A stretch of DNA of 11,624 bases from NCBI GenBank assembly GCA_903831485.1, contig CAIKXW010000372.1:1-11624 (forward strand), in the 5' to 3' direction. How positions within the stretch are numbered: the first letter of the stretch is position 1; each line of letters starts with the position of its first letter. The position numbers and the translations under genes are program-made. Below, in pieces: positions 1 to 6,351 of this stretch. The DNA is from an uncultured Alphaproteobacteria bacterium (lineage in GTDB: Bacteria > Pseudomonadota > Alphaproteobacteria > Caulobacterales > Hyphomonadaceae). The notes beneath the pieces were generated by a model, which made no database searches, had not been told where the DNA came from, and was given only the letters and a program-made list of their open reading frames with translations.

Positions 1-1
1 C

Positions 2-124
2 GCCGGGCTTTCGCCCGCGCCCACGCTGACGCTTCATGAAACCTTCCTGATCTTCAGAGTACTCGCCCCAATCGGACGGGAGTTAGGCCGCTATCTTGCT
101 GACCAACCAGACGCTTGGCTGTAA
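2..124 (+). CDS. Possible C-terminal tail of an unrecognised protein (partial at left edge)
   Basis: Frame 2 is open from the window edge to a TAA at 122-124 and gives about 40 residues. The last part, with LHETFLIFRVLAP then GRELGRYLADQPDAWL, has a protein-like mix of hydrophobic and charged residues. I do not recognise a family. Its third-position GC is lower than in neighbouring genes, and it uses TTA and AGA codons, so either the tail belongs to a less typical gene or it is chance. No terminator is evident between it and the prmC stop at 218, and 125-217 holds nothing else I can support. Upstream sequence would settle whether it is coding. Confidence 0.25.
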   Translation, partial: AGLSPAPTLTLHETFLIFRVLAPIGRELGRYLADQPDAWL

Positions 125-217
125 ATCGCCCGCAGTCCGTCGATGACAACGCTAGCCTGTTTGATCGCCGCCGCCAAGCGGTTTCCTGTGGATACGCAAG
201 GCGTCCCAAACCATGGT

Positions 218-1078
218 TTAAGCCGCCTTTTCCGGCCTGCGACCGAATGCAGCGCGAGAGATGCCCGCCAGATCCGCGTAGGTCGTAAACGAGACCAGGC
301 CAGCAGCCGCCATCAGCGCGCACACATCGTCCGCCTGTTCGATCCCGCACTCGACGCCGATCCACCCGCCGGGACGAACCCGCCCGGCATGAAAGGCAAT
401 AATCGCGCGATAGGCCGCCAGCCCGTCCTCCCCCGGCGTAAGCGCGAGGTGGGGATCGTGACCAGTCACGTCAAGCGCAAGCCCTGCCATGTCGCCCGCC
501 GGAATGTAGGGCGGATTGGACAGCACGAGGTCGAACCCGCCCGCCGGTTCGCTCTCCCAGCTACCTTGCATCAGCCTCACCCGCGCCCCGACGCCCAGCG
601 CCGCCGCATTCCGTTCAGCGACCGCCAGCGCGGCGGGCGAGATATCGACGCCCACGCCCGCAACATCCGGCCGCTCGGCCAGCACGGACAGAAGAATGCA
701 CCCGGACCCCACGCCCAGATCCAGCACCCGGCCGCCCGGCGGCAGTCGCGCAATCCCCTGCTCGACCAGCAACTCCGTCTCCGGCCGCGGATCGAGCACG
801 TCAGGCGTCACGATGAACCGCCGACCGTAGAACTCCCGCCAGCCGCGAATGCGCGAGACCGGCTCGTGCCGCAGCCGCCGCTGCACCAGCGCCTCGAACG
901 CCGCCAGCCCCGCCGCATCGACATGATCCGTCTCGCGAAGGATCACATCCACCGGCTCAATCCCCAGCGCATGCGCAAGCAACAGCCGCGCATCGCGCAA
1001 CGGATTCTCGACGCCCGCCGCGCGCAGACGCTGCGCCGCCTCCCGCATGATCTCCCGCCAGTCGCAGTGCACGCTCAT
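218..1078 (-). CDS. prmC: Peptide chain release factor N(5)-glutamine methyltransferase PrmC (HemK)
   Basis: PrmC transfers a methyl group from S-adenosylmethionine to the glutamine of the GGQ motif in release factors RF1 and RF2 in the cytoplasm, which speeds peptide release. The 286-residue product has the usual family length. It has a helical N-terminal domain (about residues 1-75), RPETELLVE at 98-106, the SAM-binding glycine motif VLDLGVGSGC at 118-127, an acidic VGVD strand end near 142-145, the catalytic substrate-binding NPPY at 188-191 and the conserved DLAGISR...GRR ending. The chosen ATG at 1076-1078 lacks a clear Shine-Dalgarno sequence. An in-frame ATG at 1048 follows GGGAG closely and is an alternative start that would remove 10 residues. 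prmC commonly sits next to prfA, but here it diverges from slyX and stands alone. Identification is firm; the start is less so. Confidence 0.96.
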   Translation of the reverse strand: MSVHCDWREIMREAAQRLRAAGVENPLRDARLLLAHALGIEPVDVILRETDHVDAAGLAAFEALVQRRLRHEPVSRIRGWREFYGRRFIVTPDVLDPRPETELLVEQGIARLPPGGRVLDLGVGSGCILLSVLAERPDVAGVGVDISPAALAVAERNAAALGVGARVRLMQGSWESEPAGGFDLVLSNPPYIPAGDMAGLALDVTGHDPHLALTPGEDGLAAYRAIIAFHAGRVRPGGWIGVECGIEQADDVCALMAAAGLVSFTTYADLAGISRAAFGRRPEKAA

Positions 1079-1125
1079 GGCCGCGCATGTAGCATGAGCG
1101 CCGCCGCTGTCATAAAGACCTGCCC

Positions 1126-1338
1126 ATGACCCAGGACGCCTCCCGTATCGACGAGCTCGAAATCCGCATCTCCCACCACGAGCGGGCGATCGAGGATCTC
1201 AACACGACGATCACCGAGCAGTGGAAAGAACTCGACCGCCTCAGGCGCGACGTGCAGCGCCTCTCCGACCGCCTCGCCAACGCCGAACAGGCGATAGGCC
1301 CCGAGCCCGGCGAAGAGCCGCCACCGCCGCATTGGTAA
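1126..1338 (+). CDS. slyX: SlyX family protein
   Basis: This is a 70-residue acidic protein. Residues about 6-57 form one continuous heptad-rich coiled coil (IDELEIRISHHERAIEDLN at the start), and it ends in PPPPHW, matching the PPPHY-like tail typical of SlyX. The family is widespread in Proteobacteria and has no established biochemical role. The name comes from its position beside slyD in E. coli, and the short coiled coil suggests a small oligomer or adaptor. The gene diverges from prmC across 47 nt. No strong ribosome binding site precedes the ATG. A GC-rich hairpin begins 9 nt after the stop. The family assignment rests on length, coiled coil and tail. Confidence 0.88.
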   Translation: MTQDASRIDELEIRISHHERAIEDLNTTITEQWKELDRLRRDVQRLSDRLANAEQAIGPEPGEEPPPPHW

Positions 1339-1347
1339 CTTTGGACC

Positions 1348-1366
1348 GCCGGGCGCCAGCCCCGGC
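1348..1366. terminator. GC-rich hairpin after slyX
   Basis: GCCGGG at 1348-1353 pairs with CCCGGC at 1361-1366 around a 7-nt loop, 9 nt past the slyX stop. No T-run follows on either strand, so termination is possible but not proven. A second small GCGC/GCGC hairpin with an AAA loop follows at 1369-1379. Confidence 0.35.
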
Positions 1367-1396
1367 ACGCGCAAAGCGCGAACGGCGCGAAGCCCG

Positions 1397-1521
1397 CCCT
1401 CGTGGTTCGACGGACGCTCCCTTTGGTCGCGGCTCACCGTGAGGGCTCTCTCAGCCATCACAGGTGTAACGAAGGACCCTCATGGTGAGCAGCGCGAGGC
1501 GCGCCCGTCTAACCACGAGGG
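1397..1521. repeat. Pair of REP-like palindromic units in inverted orientation
   Basis: Unit A (1397-1445) starts CCCTCGTGGTT and ends CTCACCGTGAGGG. Unit B (1477-1521) starts CCCTCATGGTGAG and ends AACCACGAGGG. The outer 11 bases (1397-1407 and 1511-1521) are exact reverse complements. The inner 13 bases (1433-1445 and 1477-1489) are reverse complements with one mismatch. The units are therefore mirror copies separated by 31 nt, and each is also an imperfect palindrome. Similar CCTCATGGTGAG...AACCACGAGG elements are, from memory, scattered between genes in alphaproteobacteria. There is no coding capacity and no clear target duplication. The position between convergent genes suits a transcript-end or mRNA-stabilising structure. 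Confidence 0.7.
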
Positions 1522-1541
1522 GCCAGGCTCATGAACGCCAG

Positions 1542-2303
1542 TTAAGCGCCAACTGAGTCCCCCACCTTCACCACCCCATCGCCCGCCACCGAAAGATACG
1601 TCCCCAGCGTGTCCCGTCCAAAATGCTCGCGCAGCATGCCCACCATGTCGATGTCGCGCGTCCCCGTCTCCAGGTTCACATCCGTCGCCACGCAGCGCAC
1701 GATCGGCTTGAACACGGAAAGCGTCGCCTCGCCCACCGCCACGGCCTGCCCCGCAACCCACTCATCCTCGGTCCACGCCTTCATCCCGTCGACATAGATG
1801 TTGGCGCGAAAGCGCAGCGGATCGACCTCGACGCCGATGGCCCTCGCAACCTCGCGCACGCTTGCAAGGTTCATCACTGACACGAAGCCCTGAGGGTGAT
1901 CCATGAAGCGATGGCCGCGCGGACTTTCCAGCACGCGCAATTTTCCCGGAGCATCCTCGCCGAGGAAAGCCTGCAGGAAGCGTTCGATCGATCCGCGGCC
2001 TTCCTCCGTCGAAAGGTTCGCCTCAATGCCGAAGCCGGACGCATCGCCAAGGTGGAACGCGCCGGTGGCATCATCCAGTCCCGTCCTGAGCCGCGCGAGC
2101 GACGGAAACCGCGCCAGCACGGTGAAGCGCTGCTTGGAAATGTGCTTAGGATTCTGCGGATCAAATCCCGACGGCCCCACCTCGATCGCATAGGCGCGAT
2201 CGCCGGGAAAATACTCAGCCGCAGTGAGCTGAACCTGCATCATGTGCTCCGGCGTCAGCCCCTTCACCGGATGCCGATAGATGCTCTCGACCGTGCCGCG
2301 CAT
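1542..2303 (-). CDS. MOSC domain-containing protein with N-terminal beta-barrel domain (YcbX/mARC-like)
   Basis: This 253-residue protein has an N-terminal MOSC beta-barrel domain (about 1-90, opening VESIYRHPVKGLTPE) followed by a MOSC domain (about 115-250). Visible MOSC signatures are RFRANIYVDG at 164-173, DEW at 180-182 and the RCVATDVN segment around Cys204, the cysteine that in relatives such as YcbX and mARC holds the molybdenum cofactor. Those relatives reduce N-hydroxylated compounds using an electron-transfer partner. No ferredoxin domain is fused here, so a separate partner would be needed. The ATG at 2301-2303 is preferred over one 8 codons upstream because GGGAG lies 7 nt before it. 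It is 66 nt downstream of queF on the same strand and may be cotranscribed. The substrate is unknown. Confidence 0.88.
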   Translation of the reverse strand: MRGTVESIYRHPVKGLTPEHMMQVQLTAAEYFPGDRAYAIEVGPSGFDPQNPKHISKQRFTVLARFPSLARLRTGLDDATGAFHLGDASGFGIEANLSTEEGRGSIERFLQAFLGEDAPGKLRVLESPRGHRFMDHPQGFVSVMNLASVREVARAIGVEVDPLRFRANIYVDGMKAWTEDEWVAGQAVAVGEATLSVFKPIVRCVATDVNLETGTRDIDMVGMLREHFGRDTLGTYLSVAGDGVVKVGDSVGA

Positions 2304-2348
2304 GCCAAGTCTCCCGCCCGCTCCCATGGATGCAAACGCCCCGCGTTC

Positions 2349-2368
2349 CGCAGAACAAGCTTTCTGCG
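2349..2368 (-). other. Stem-loop immediately after queF
   Basis: CGCAGAA at 2349-2355 pairs with TTCTGCG at 2362-2368 around a 6-nt loop, beginning 1 nt beyond the queF stop on the - strand. The sequence that follows in the direction of transcription is GC-rich without a T-run. It may therefore act as an mRNA-end or processing structure, or lower expression of the downstream MOSC gene, more than as a full terminator. Confidence 0.4.
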
Positions 2369-2369
2369 C

Positions 2370-2837
2370 TCACCCCCGCCCGCGATACCCCTGCACGCCC
2401 GTGTCCGGCGCCCACAGCCCCTCCGGCGGGGCGCCCGTCTGGTAGAAGACGTCAATCGGGATGCCGCCGCGCGGATACCAGTAGCCGGCGATCCGCAACC
2501 AGGTCGGCGCGAGCGTATCGACCAACCGCTTGCCGATGGCGACGGTGCAGTCCTCGTGGAAGGCGCCGTGGTTGCGGAACGAAGTCAGATAAAGCTTCAG
2601 CGACTTGCTCTCCACGATCCAGTCCGCAGGTGCGTAGTCGATCACCAGATGAGCAAAGTCCGGCTGGCCCGTGACCGGGCATAGCGATGTGAATTCCGGC
2701 GCAGTGAAGCGCGAAAGATACAGTGTTCCGGGGTGCGGATTGGGGACCCGCTCCAGAACAGCCTGGTCAGGTGATGCGGGCAACGGTGACTGCGCGCCGA
2801 GCTGTGTCAGTCCGGAGGGATTTGAAGGTGAATTCAT
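2370..2837 (-). CDS. queF: NADPH-dependent 7-cyano-7-deazaguanine reductase QueF (type I)
   Basis: QueF reduces the nitrile of preQ0 to the amine preQ1 with two NADPH, the step before insertion into tRNA during queuosine synthesis. At 155 residues it is the short, single-domain type I form. Catalytic and binding residues are in place: nucleophile Cys53 and Asp60 in [10 protein letters not shown], the NADPH-binding QueF motif ESKSLK at 76-81, and His94-Glu95 in FHED. Each is offset by two from the Bacillus subtilis numbering (Cys55, Asp62, His96, Glu97). The N-terminal 25 residues are a variable Ser/Pro/Gln-rich extension. Other que genes are not in the window, and I saw no preQ1 riboswitch. 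It diverges from the porin gene across 342 nt. Identification is secure. Confidence 0.97.
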   Translation of the reverse strand: MNSPSNPSGLTQLGAQSPLPASPDQAVLERVPNPHPGTLYLSRFTAPEFTSLCPVTGQPDFAHLVIDYAPADWIVESKSLKLYLTSFRNHGAFHEDCTVAIGKRLVDTLAPTWLRIAGYWYPRGGIPIDVFYQTGAPPEGLWAPDTGVQGYRGRG

Positions 2838-3179
2838 GCCGCTTGATCACCCCGCAGCGCAATTTCGGCAATAGGCCGGTCCGTTTCGTCGGCGCGCAGA
2901 CGGAATTTTCCGTGAATCGCCCGGGGCGCCGTCATTAAGCTGTCGCTTACCACGCCAAGCGTAGCCTCGAGGGCGCCCAATCATAGGGCGAGTGACCCTA
3001 GGGCTGTCATAAAATTGTGCGGGTACGCTGCACCGCCGCACGGATCGGACGAACCGCTTCTGGTGTGTTCGTCCAAATCGTCATGGTCGCCCGCGAGACG
3101 GAGGCGCTCCCCGGCGCATCCGAACTTTCAAAGCCGCGTCTGCGGGTCGGTTCAACAAGAGGGGAAAAGGGTATTGATA
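2838..3179. promoter_or_regulatory. Divergent queF / porin control region
   Basis: These 342 bases hold no convincing gene; the short open frames here lack ribosome sites and protein-like composition. The region must carry the - strand queF promoter and the + strand porin promoter. A CTGTCATAAAA segment at 3004-3014 resembles a Pho box (listed separately). A TAAAAT at 3010-3015 could serve as a -10, but no good -35 lies 17 nt upstream. CCCTAGGG near 2996-3003 is a small palindrome. The porin ribosome site (AGAGGGGAAAAGGG) lies at the right end. If transcription starts near the Pho-like box, the porin mRNA leader would be about 150 nt. Confidence 0.5.
3004..3021 (+). promoter_or_regulatory. 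Pho-box-like sequence (possible PhoB site)
   Basis: CTGTCAT at 3004-3010 matches the first 7-base PhoB repeat exactly and is followed by an AAAA spacer that fits the consensus. The second repeat, TTGTGCG, keeps only the TGT core. It lies about 160 nt upstream of the porin ATG. The half-site is strong and the full site weak, so this is a candidate only. Confidence 0.35.
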
Positions 3180-3881
3180 ATGCGCAACCTCCTGATCTTT
3201 AGCGTCCTGGCCGCCGTCTCGGCCGCTCCCGCCTTCGCACAGGACGTAACCGTCTCGGGCAACGTCGCCCTGACGACGGACTACGCCTTCCGCGGCGTCT
3301 CGCAGACGGACCTGAGCCCCGCCGTGCAGGGCGGTTTCGACGCCGCCTTCGGTGACTCGGGCGCCTATGTCGGCGCCTGGGCCTCGAACATCAATTTCGG
3401 CACCGGCGGCGCCAATCTCGAACTCGACGTCTACGGCGGCTTCAAGTTCGCCCTCGGCCCGGTCGCCATGGATGTCGGCGTCATCGGCTACCTCTATCCG
3501 AGCGCCTCGGACGACACCGCCGAACTCGACTACTACGAAGGCTATGTGAAGCCCTCGATCGCCCTCTCCGACCAGATCACCCTGGGCGGCGCGGTCTACT
3601 GGTCGCCGGAATTCACCGGTGAGTCGGGCGACGGCGTCTACGCCGAAGTCAACGGCGCGTTCGTCGCCAGCCCGGAACTGACGTTCTCGGGCGCGGTCGG
3701 CATGCAGACGGTCGACGCGACCGGCTTCTTCGCCGGCGAAGACGATTACACGACCTGGAACGCCGGCGGCACCTACTCCGCCATGGGTCTCGGCTTCGAC
3801 CTCCGCTATGTCGGCACCGACGTGGACAATGCCGCGATCTATGACGACCGCGTCATCTTCACGATCAAGCGCGCGATGTAG
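3180..3881 (+). CDS. TorF family putative porin (Gcw_chp / TIGR02001-type outer membrane protein)
   Basis: This 233-residue outer-membrane beta-barrel candidate begins with a clean signal peptide (MRNLLIFSVLAAVSAAPAFA, cleavage after residue 20). The mature start, QDVTVSGNVALTTDYAFRGVSQT, is the hallmark of the TIGR02001/Gcw_chp family, now called TorF-family porins. Alternating aromatic and small residues through to the end (YVGAWASNIN, LELDVYGGFKF, DYYEGYVKPSIAL, VYAEVNGAFV) fit antiparallel beta strands, and acidic loops separate them. The substrate is not established. ATG 3180 is chosen because it opens the signal peptide and is preceded by AGAGGGGAAAAGGG. The frame stays open upstream to 3015, but that part is not protein-like. 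It is probably transcribed alone, since strong hairpins follow. Family confidence is high; function is inferred from fold. Confidence 0.9.
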   Translation: MRNLLIFSVLAAVSAAPAFAQDVTVSGNVALTTDYAFRGVSQTDLSPAVQGGFDAAFGDSGAYVGAWASNINFGTGGANLELDVYGGFKFALGPVAMDVGVIGYLYPSASDDTAELDYYEGYVKPSIALSDQITLGGAVYWSPEFTGESGDGVYAEVNGAFVASPELTFSGAVGMQTVDATGFFAGEDDYTTWNAGGTYSAMGLGFDLRYVGTDVDNAAIYDDRVIFTIKRAM

Positions 3882-3897
3882 TTCGGCTACTTTCGGG

Positions 3898-3911
3898 CCC
3901 TCCCCGGAGGG
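3898..3911 (+). other. Hairpin 1 of the porin-antiporter spacer
   Basis: CCCTCC at 3898-3903 pairs with GGAGGG at 3906-3911, or with fewer pairs and a 4-nt loop. It begins 17 nt after the porin stop. Its CCTCC is also complementary to the GGAGG ribosome site of the antiporter at 3993-3997, so an alternative fold is conceivable. A further small hairpin, GACGG/CCGTC, sits at 3931-3945. Confidence 0.4.
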
Positions 3912-3955
3912 GCTGAAATAACGGTTGCCTGACGGCCCTGCCGTCGGAAACATGG

Positions 3956-3983
3956 GGAGCCGCCACGGAAACGTGGCGGCTCC
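3956..3983 (+). terminator. Strong 12-bp hairpin with GAAA loop between porin and antiporter
   Basis: A perfect 12-bp stem (3956-3967 with 3972-3983) is closed by a GAAA tetraloop, a very stable GNRA loop. The downstream sequence TGTCGTAT is only mildly T-rich. It is the best candidate end for the porin transcript. It ends 9 nt before the antiporter ribosome site, so it could also sit in the antiporter mRNA leader and affect its translation. Confidence 0.65.
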
Positions 3984-4000
3984 TGTCGTATCGGAGGCTC

Positions 4001-5701
4001 ATGACTGCCGTTGAAACCCTGCAGCCCGCCATCATCTACCTTGGCGCGGGGCTGGCGGCGGCGCTTGCCGCCAGGGCGGCGCGGGTAAGCCCGATCGTCG
4101 GCTATCTTGTCGCCGGCCTGGTGATCGGCCCATCCGGCTTCGGCCTGGTGCAGAACAACGAGACCGCCCGCTTCCTTGCCGACCTTGGCGTCGTCTTCCT
4201 GCTGTTCGACATCGGCCTGCATTTCTCGCTCAAAGAAATCCGCACCCGACGCGCCGACATGATCGGCCTCGCGCCGCTGCAGATCATCCTGTGCGGCCTG
4301 GCCTTCGCGATGATCGGTGTCGCGTTCGGTTTCCCCTGGCCTGTCGCAGTGCTGGTCGGCGTCTCGCTCGCCCTCTCCTCTACGGCCGTGGTCGCGCGAC
4401 TTCTGGCTGACCGCAACCAGCCGGGCTGTCCGATGGGACGCTCCGCAACCGCCGTACTGGTGGCGCAGGATATCGTCGCCATCTTCCTGCTGACCTTCGC
4501 AGCCTCGCTGGGCGGCGATCCCAACCTGCTGGGCGCCGAGGTGGTGATCGTTCTCGGCAAGGCGGTGCTCGCCCTCGCCGTCGCCATCATCGCGGGACGC
4601 TTCGTCGTGCGCCCGCTCTTCGAATCGCTCGCCGCAACCGGCAACCGCGAGACCTTCACCGTCGTCGCCCTGTTCATCGTGCTCGCAGCCAGCGCCGCAA
4701 CCGCGCGCGCGGACCTCTCGCTGACGCTTGGCGCCTTCCTCGCTGGCATGGCGCTGTCCGACACACCATATCGCAACACGGTGCAGGCGGAGGTGAAGCC
4801 CTTCTCCGGCCTGCTGCTCGGCCTGTTCTTCATGAGCGTGGGCATGAGCGTGAACCTGCCCGCCCTGGCCTATATCTGGCCCGCCGTTCTTGCGACCGCG
4901 CTGGTCATCGTGATCGTGAAGACGGTCGTCGTGTTCACCGCGGCCCGCCTCAATGGCTGGGCCGTCCCCGGCGCGACGCAGCTCGGCTTCCTTCTTTCGC
5001 AGGGTTCGGAATTCACCCTCGTCATCGTCGGCATCGCCTCGATTTCCGCGGCCATGCCAGGCCAATGGGCCGGCGTCCTGACCGCGGCGGTCGCCGTCAC
5101 GCTGGTCGCCGCGCCGATCTGGACCGCGCTGGGCCTGCACATCGCGCGCATCCTCGCCGAGCGCCGCAAGGATGTCGCCGTCGATGCCGAGGAAGTCGCG
5201 CAGGAGCATCCCGTACTGATCTTCGGCATGACGCCCGAAGGCCGCCTCGCCGCCGACGCCCTGCGCGACCACGACATCGCCTGCATCGGCGTCGACAGCG
5301 ATCCCGATCGCTTCGTCGCGGCCTCCTCGGACGGCTACGACATGGTGTTCGGCGACGCGCGCGATCTCCGCATCATGGAAAGCCTTGATGCGAAACAGTC
5401 GAAGGCGATCGTCCTCGGCGCGCGCGGTCTCGGCGCCGTCGAGGCCTTCAAGACGGCGACCGCGGAGCAGCCCTGCTTCATCGCTGCAAGCTCGATACAG
5501 GAGCGCGCTGAACTCGCCGCCCTCGGCTTCCGCGCCCACCTTGCTCAAGCCGAGCCGCGCGGACTGGAACTGGCGACGGACCTGCTGCAGCGGCTGGGCA
5601 TCGACCAGGCGCGCATTACCGCCTGGGTAAAGGACCAGGCTGATCGTCGCGGCCTGCCTGACAATGCGACGGAGCTGAAGCCAGCGGTCGAAGCCGCCTA
5701 G
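4001..5701 (+). CDS. CPA2-family monovalent cation:proton antiporter (KefB-like) with C-terminal RCK/TrkA-N-like domain
   Basis: This 566-residue inner-membrane protein has about a dozen hydrophobic helices in residues 5-385, then a cytosolic domain at about 402-520. CPA2 landmarks are GYLVAGLVIGP at 34-44, LLFDIGLHFSLKE at 67-79, the ion-site pair Gln156-Asp157 in VAQDIVAIF (KefB/KefC carry QD here), and QGSEF at 334-338. The C-terminal domain is Rossmann-like: VLIFGMTPEGR near 405-415, IGVDSDPDR at 429-437 and GDARD at 451-455. The second glycine of the usual GxGxxG is Thr411, so nucleotide binding may differ. It probably exchanges K+ or Na+ for H+ for pH, potassium or stress control. No KefF/KefG partner is present. 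GGAGG lies 3 nt before the ATG, an unusually short gap. The stop TAG is shared with bioY in a palindromic CTAG. Confidence 0.92.
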   Translation: MTAVETLQPAIIYLGAGLAAALAARAARVSPIVGYLVAGLVIGPSGFGLVQNNETARFLADLGVVFLLFDIGLHFSLKEIRTRRADMIGLAPLQIILCGLAFAMIGVAFGFPWPVAVLVGVSLALSSTAVVARLLADRNQPGCPMGRSATAVLVAQDIVAIFLLTFAASLGGDPNLLGAEVVIVLGKAVLALAVAIIAGRFVVRPLFESLAATGNRETFTVVALFIVLAASAATARADLSLTLGAFLAGMALSDTPYRNTVQAEVKPFSGLLLGLFFMSVGMSVNLPALAYIWPAVLATALVIVIVKTVVVFTAARLNGWAVPGATQLGFLLSQGSEFTLVIVGIASISAAMPGQWAGVLTAAVAVTLVAAPIWTALGLHIARILAERRKDVAVDAEEVAQEHPVLIFGMTPEGRLAADALRDHDIACIGVDSDPDRFVAASSDGYDMVFGDARDLRIMESLDAKQSKAIVLGARGLGAVEAFKTATAEQPCFIAASSIQERAELAALGFRAHLAQAEPRGLELATDLLQRLGIDQARITAWVKDQADRRGLPDNATELKPAVEAA

Positions 5702-6273
5702 CCCTGCATGGCCCGCATGCGCGGCTCGGCCAGCTTCACGACCGCCACAGCCAGCACGGACTTCAAAGCAGCGCCAATGAGAAATGGCTCTACGCCAGAA
5801 GCGAAAGCGGACTCGGCGCCGACCAGCAGCGCCAGACGCCCCCAGCCACAGGCCAGGATCAACGCGTGCCCCACGAGGAACACCACCAGCATCGGCGCCC
5901 ACGCACGCAGCTGAGGCTGCTCGGTCAACCAGCCACAGACAAACGCGGCAAGTGCGAAGCCTGCAAGATATCCAGCCGTCGGTCCGGAGAAGGCGTCGAG
6001 CCCGCCCGCGCCGTCGGCAAGAAACGGTAGTCCGAGCGCCGCCTGCGTCAGCCATGTCGCGACGATCGCAAAGCCGAGCCGGGCGCCCGCCATGCCCGCA
6101 ACCAGGAGCACCGCAAAGGTCTGCATCGTCATCGGCACCGGATACATCGGCGCAGAAATCCAGGAGGAGGCCGCGATCACCCAGCTTCCGATCAGTACGG
6201 CGCCGATGCGCCAGGCCGCCGGGCGCTCGGCAAGCCAGGCGCGCAAGGGCGCTACATGAATCTGACTCGTCAT
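5698..6273 (-). CDS. bioY: Biotin transporter BioY (ECF S component)
   Basis: BioY is the substrate-binding membrane subunit of biotin uptake. The 191-residue protein has about six hydrophobic segments and the family signature PVPMTMQT at 45-52, then GPTAGYLAGF at 97-106 and PFLIGAALK at 163-171. These correspond to conserved BioY positions around the biotin pocket and the energising-module interface. ATG 6273 is chosen because it places about 25 residues before the first helix, as is normal. The frame stays open upstream to 6420, but that part is Arg-rich and lies in the divergent spacer. No bioM, bioN, birA or biotin-synthesis gene is nearby, so it is a solitary BioY in this view. I saw no TTATnnATAA BioR box upstream. 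It converges on the antiporter gene, overlapping it by 3 nt. Confidence 0.94.
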   Translation of the reverse strand: MTSQIHVAPLRAWLAERPAAWRIGAVLIGSWVIAASSWISAPMYPVPMTMQTFAVLLVAGMAGARLGFAIVATWLTQAALGLPFLADGAGGLDAFSGPTAGYLAGFALAAFVCGWLTEQPQLRAWAPMLVVFLVGHALILACGWGRLALLVGAESAFASGVEPFLIGAALKSVLAVAVVKLAEPRMRAMQG

Positions 6274-6351
6274 CCGGCGTCCCAACCTTGCCATCGACCC
6301 ACAGCCTAGTACGCCCCGCGCCATAGGCTCCGCGCCGTGTTGCCGCATGGA

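Noticed and set aside
4..17. A CGGGC/GCCCG hairpin at the left edge as a terminator
   Set aside because: It has a 5-bp stem, no T-run and unknown context.
208..219. A 12-bp palindrome AAACCATGGTTT at the prmC stop
   Set aside because: It is short, overlaps the stop codon and has no loop or T-run; probably coincidence.
1107..1124. A second CTGTCATAAA, like a Pho box, before slyX
   Set aside because: The second repeat does not match, and the site would overlap the slyX translation start region, an unlikely place for PhoB activation. A 10-base recurrence is expected by chance in this length.
3015..3179. An N-terminal extension of the porin gene by 55 codons
   Set aside because: It would bury the signal peptide internally. 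The ribosome site sits directly before ATG 3180.
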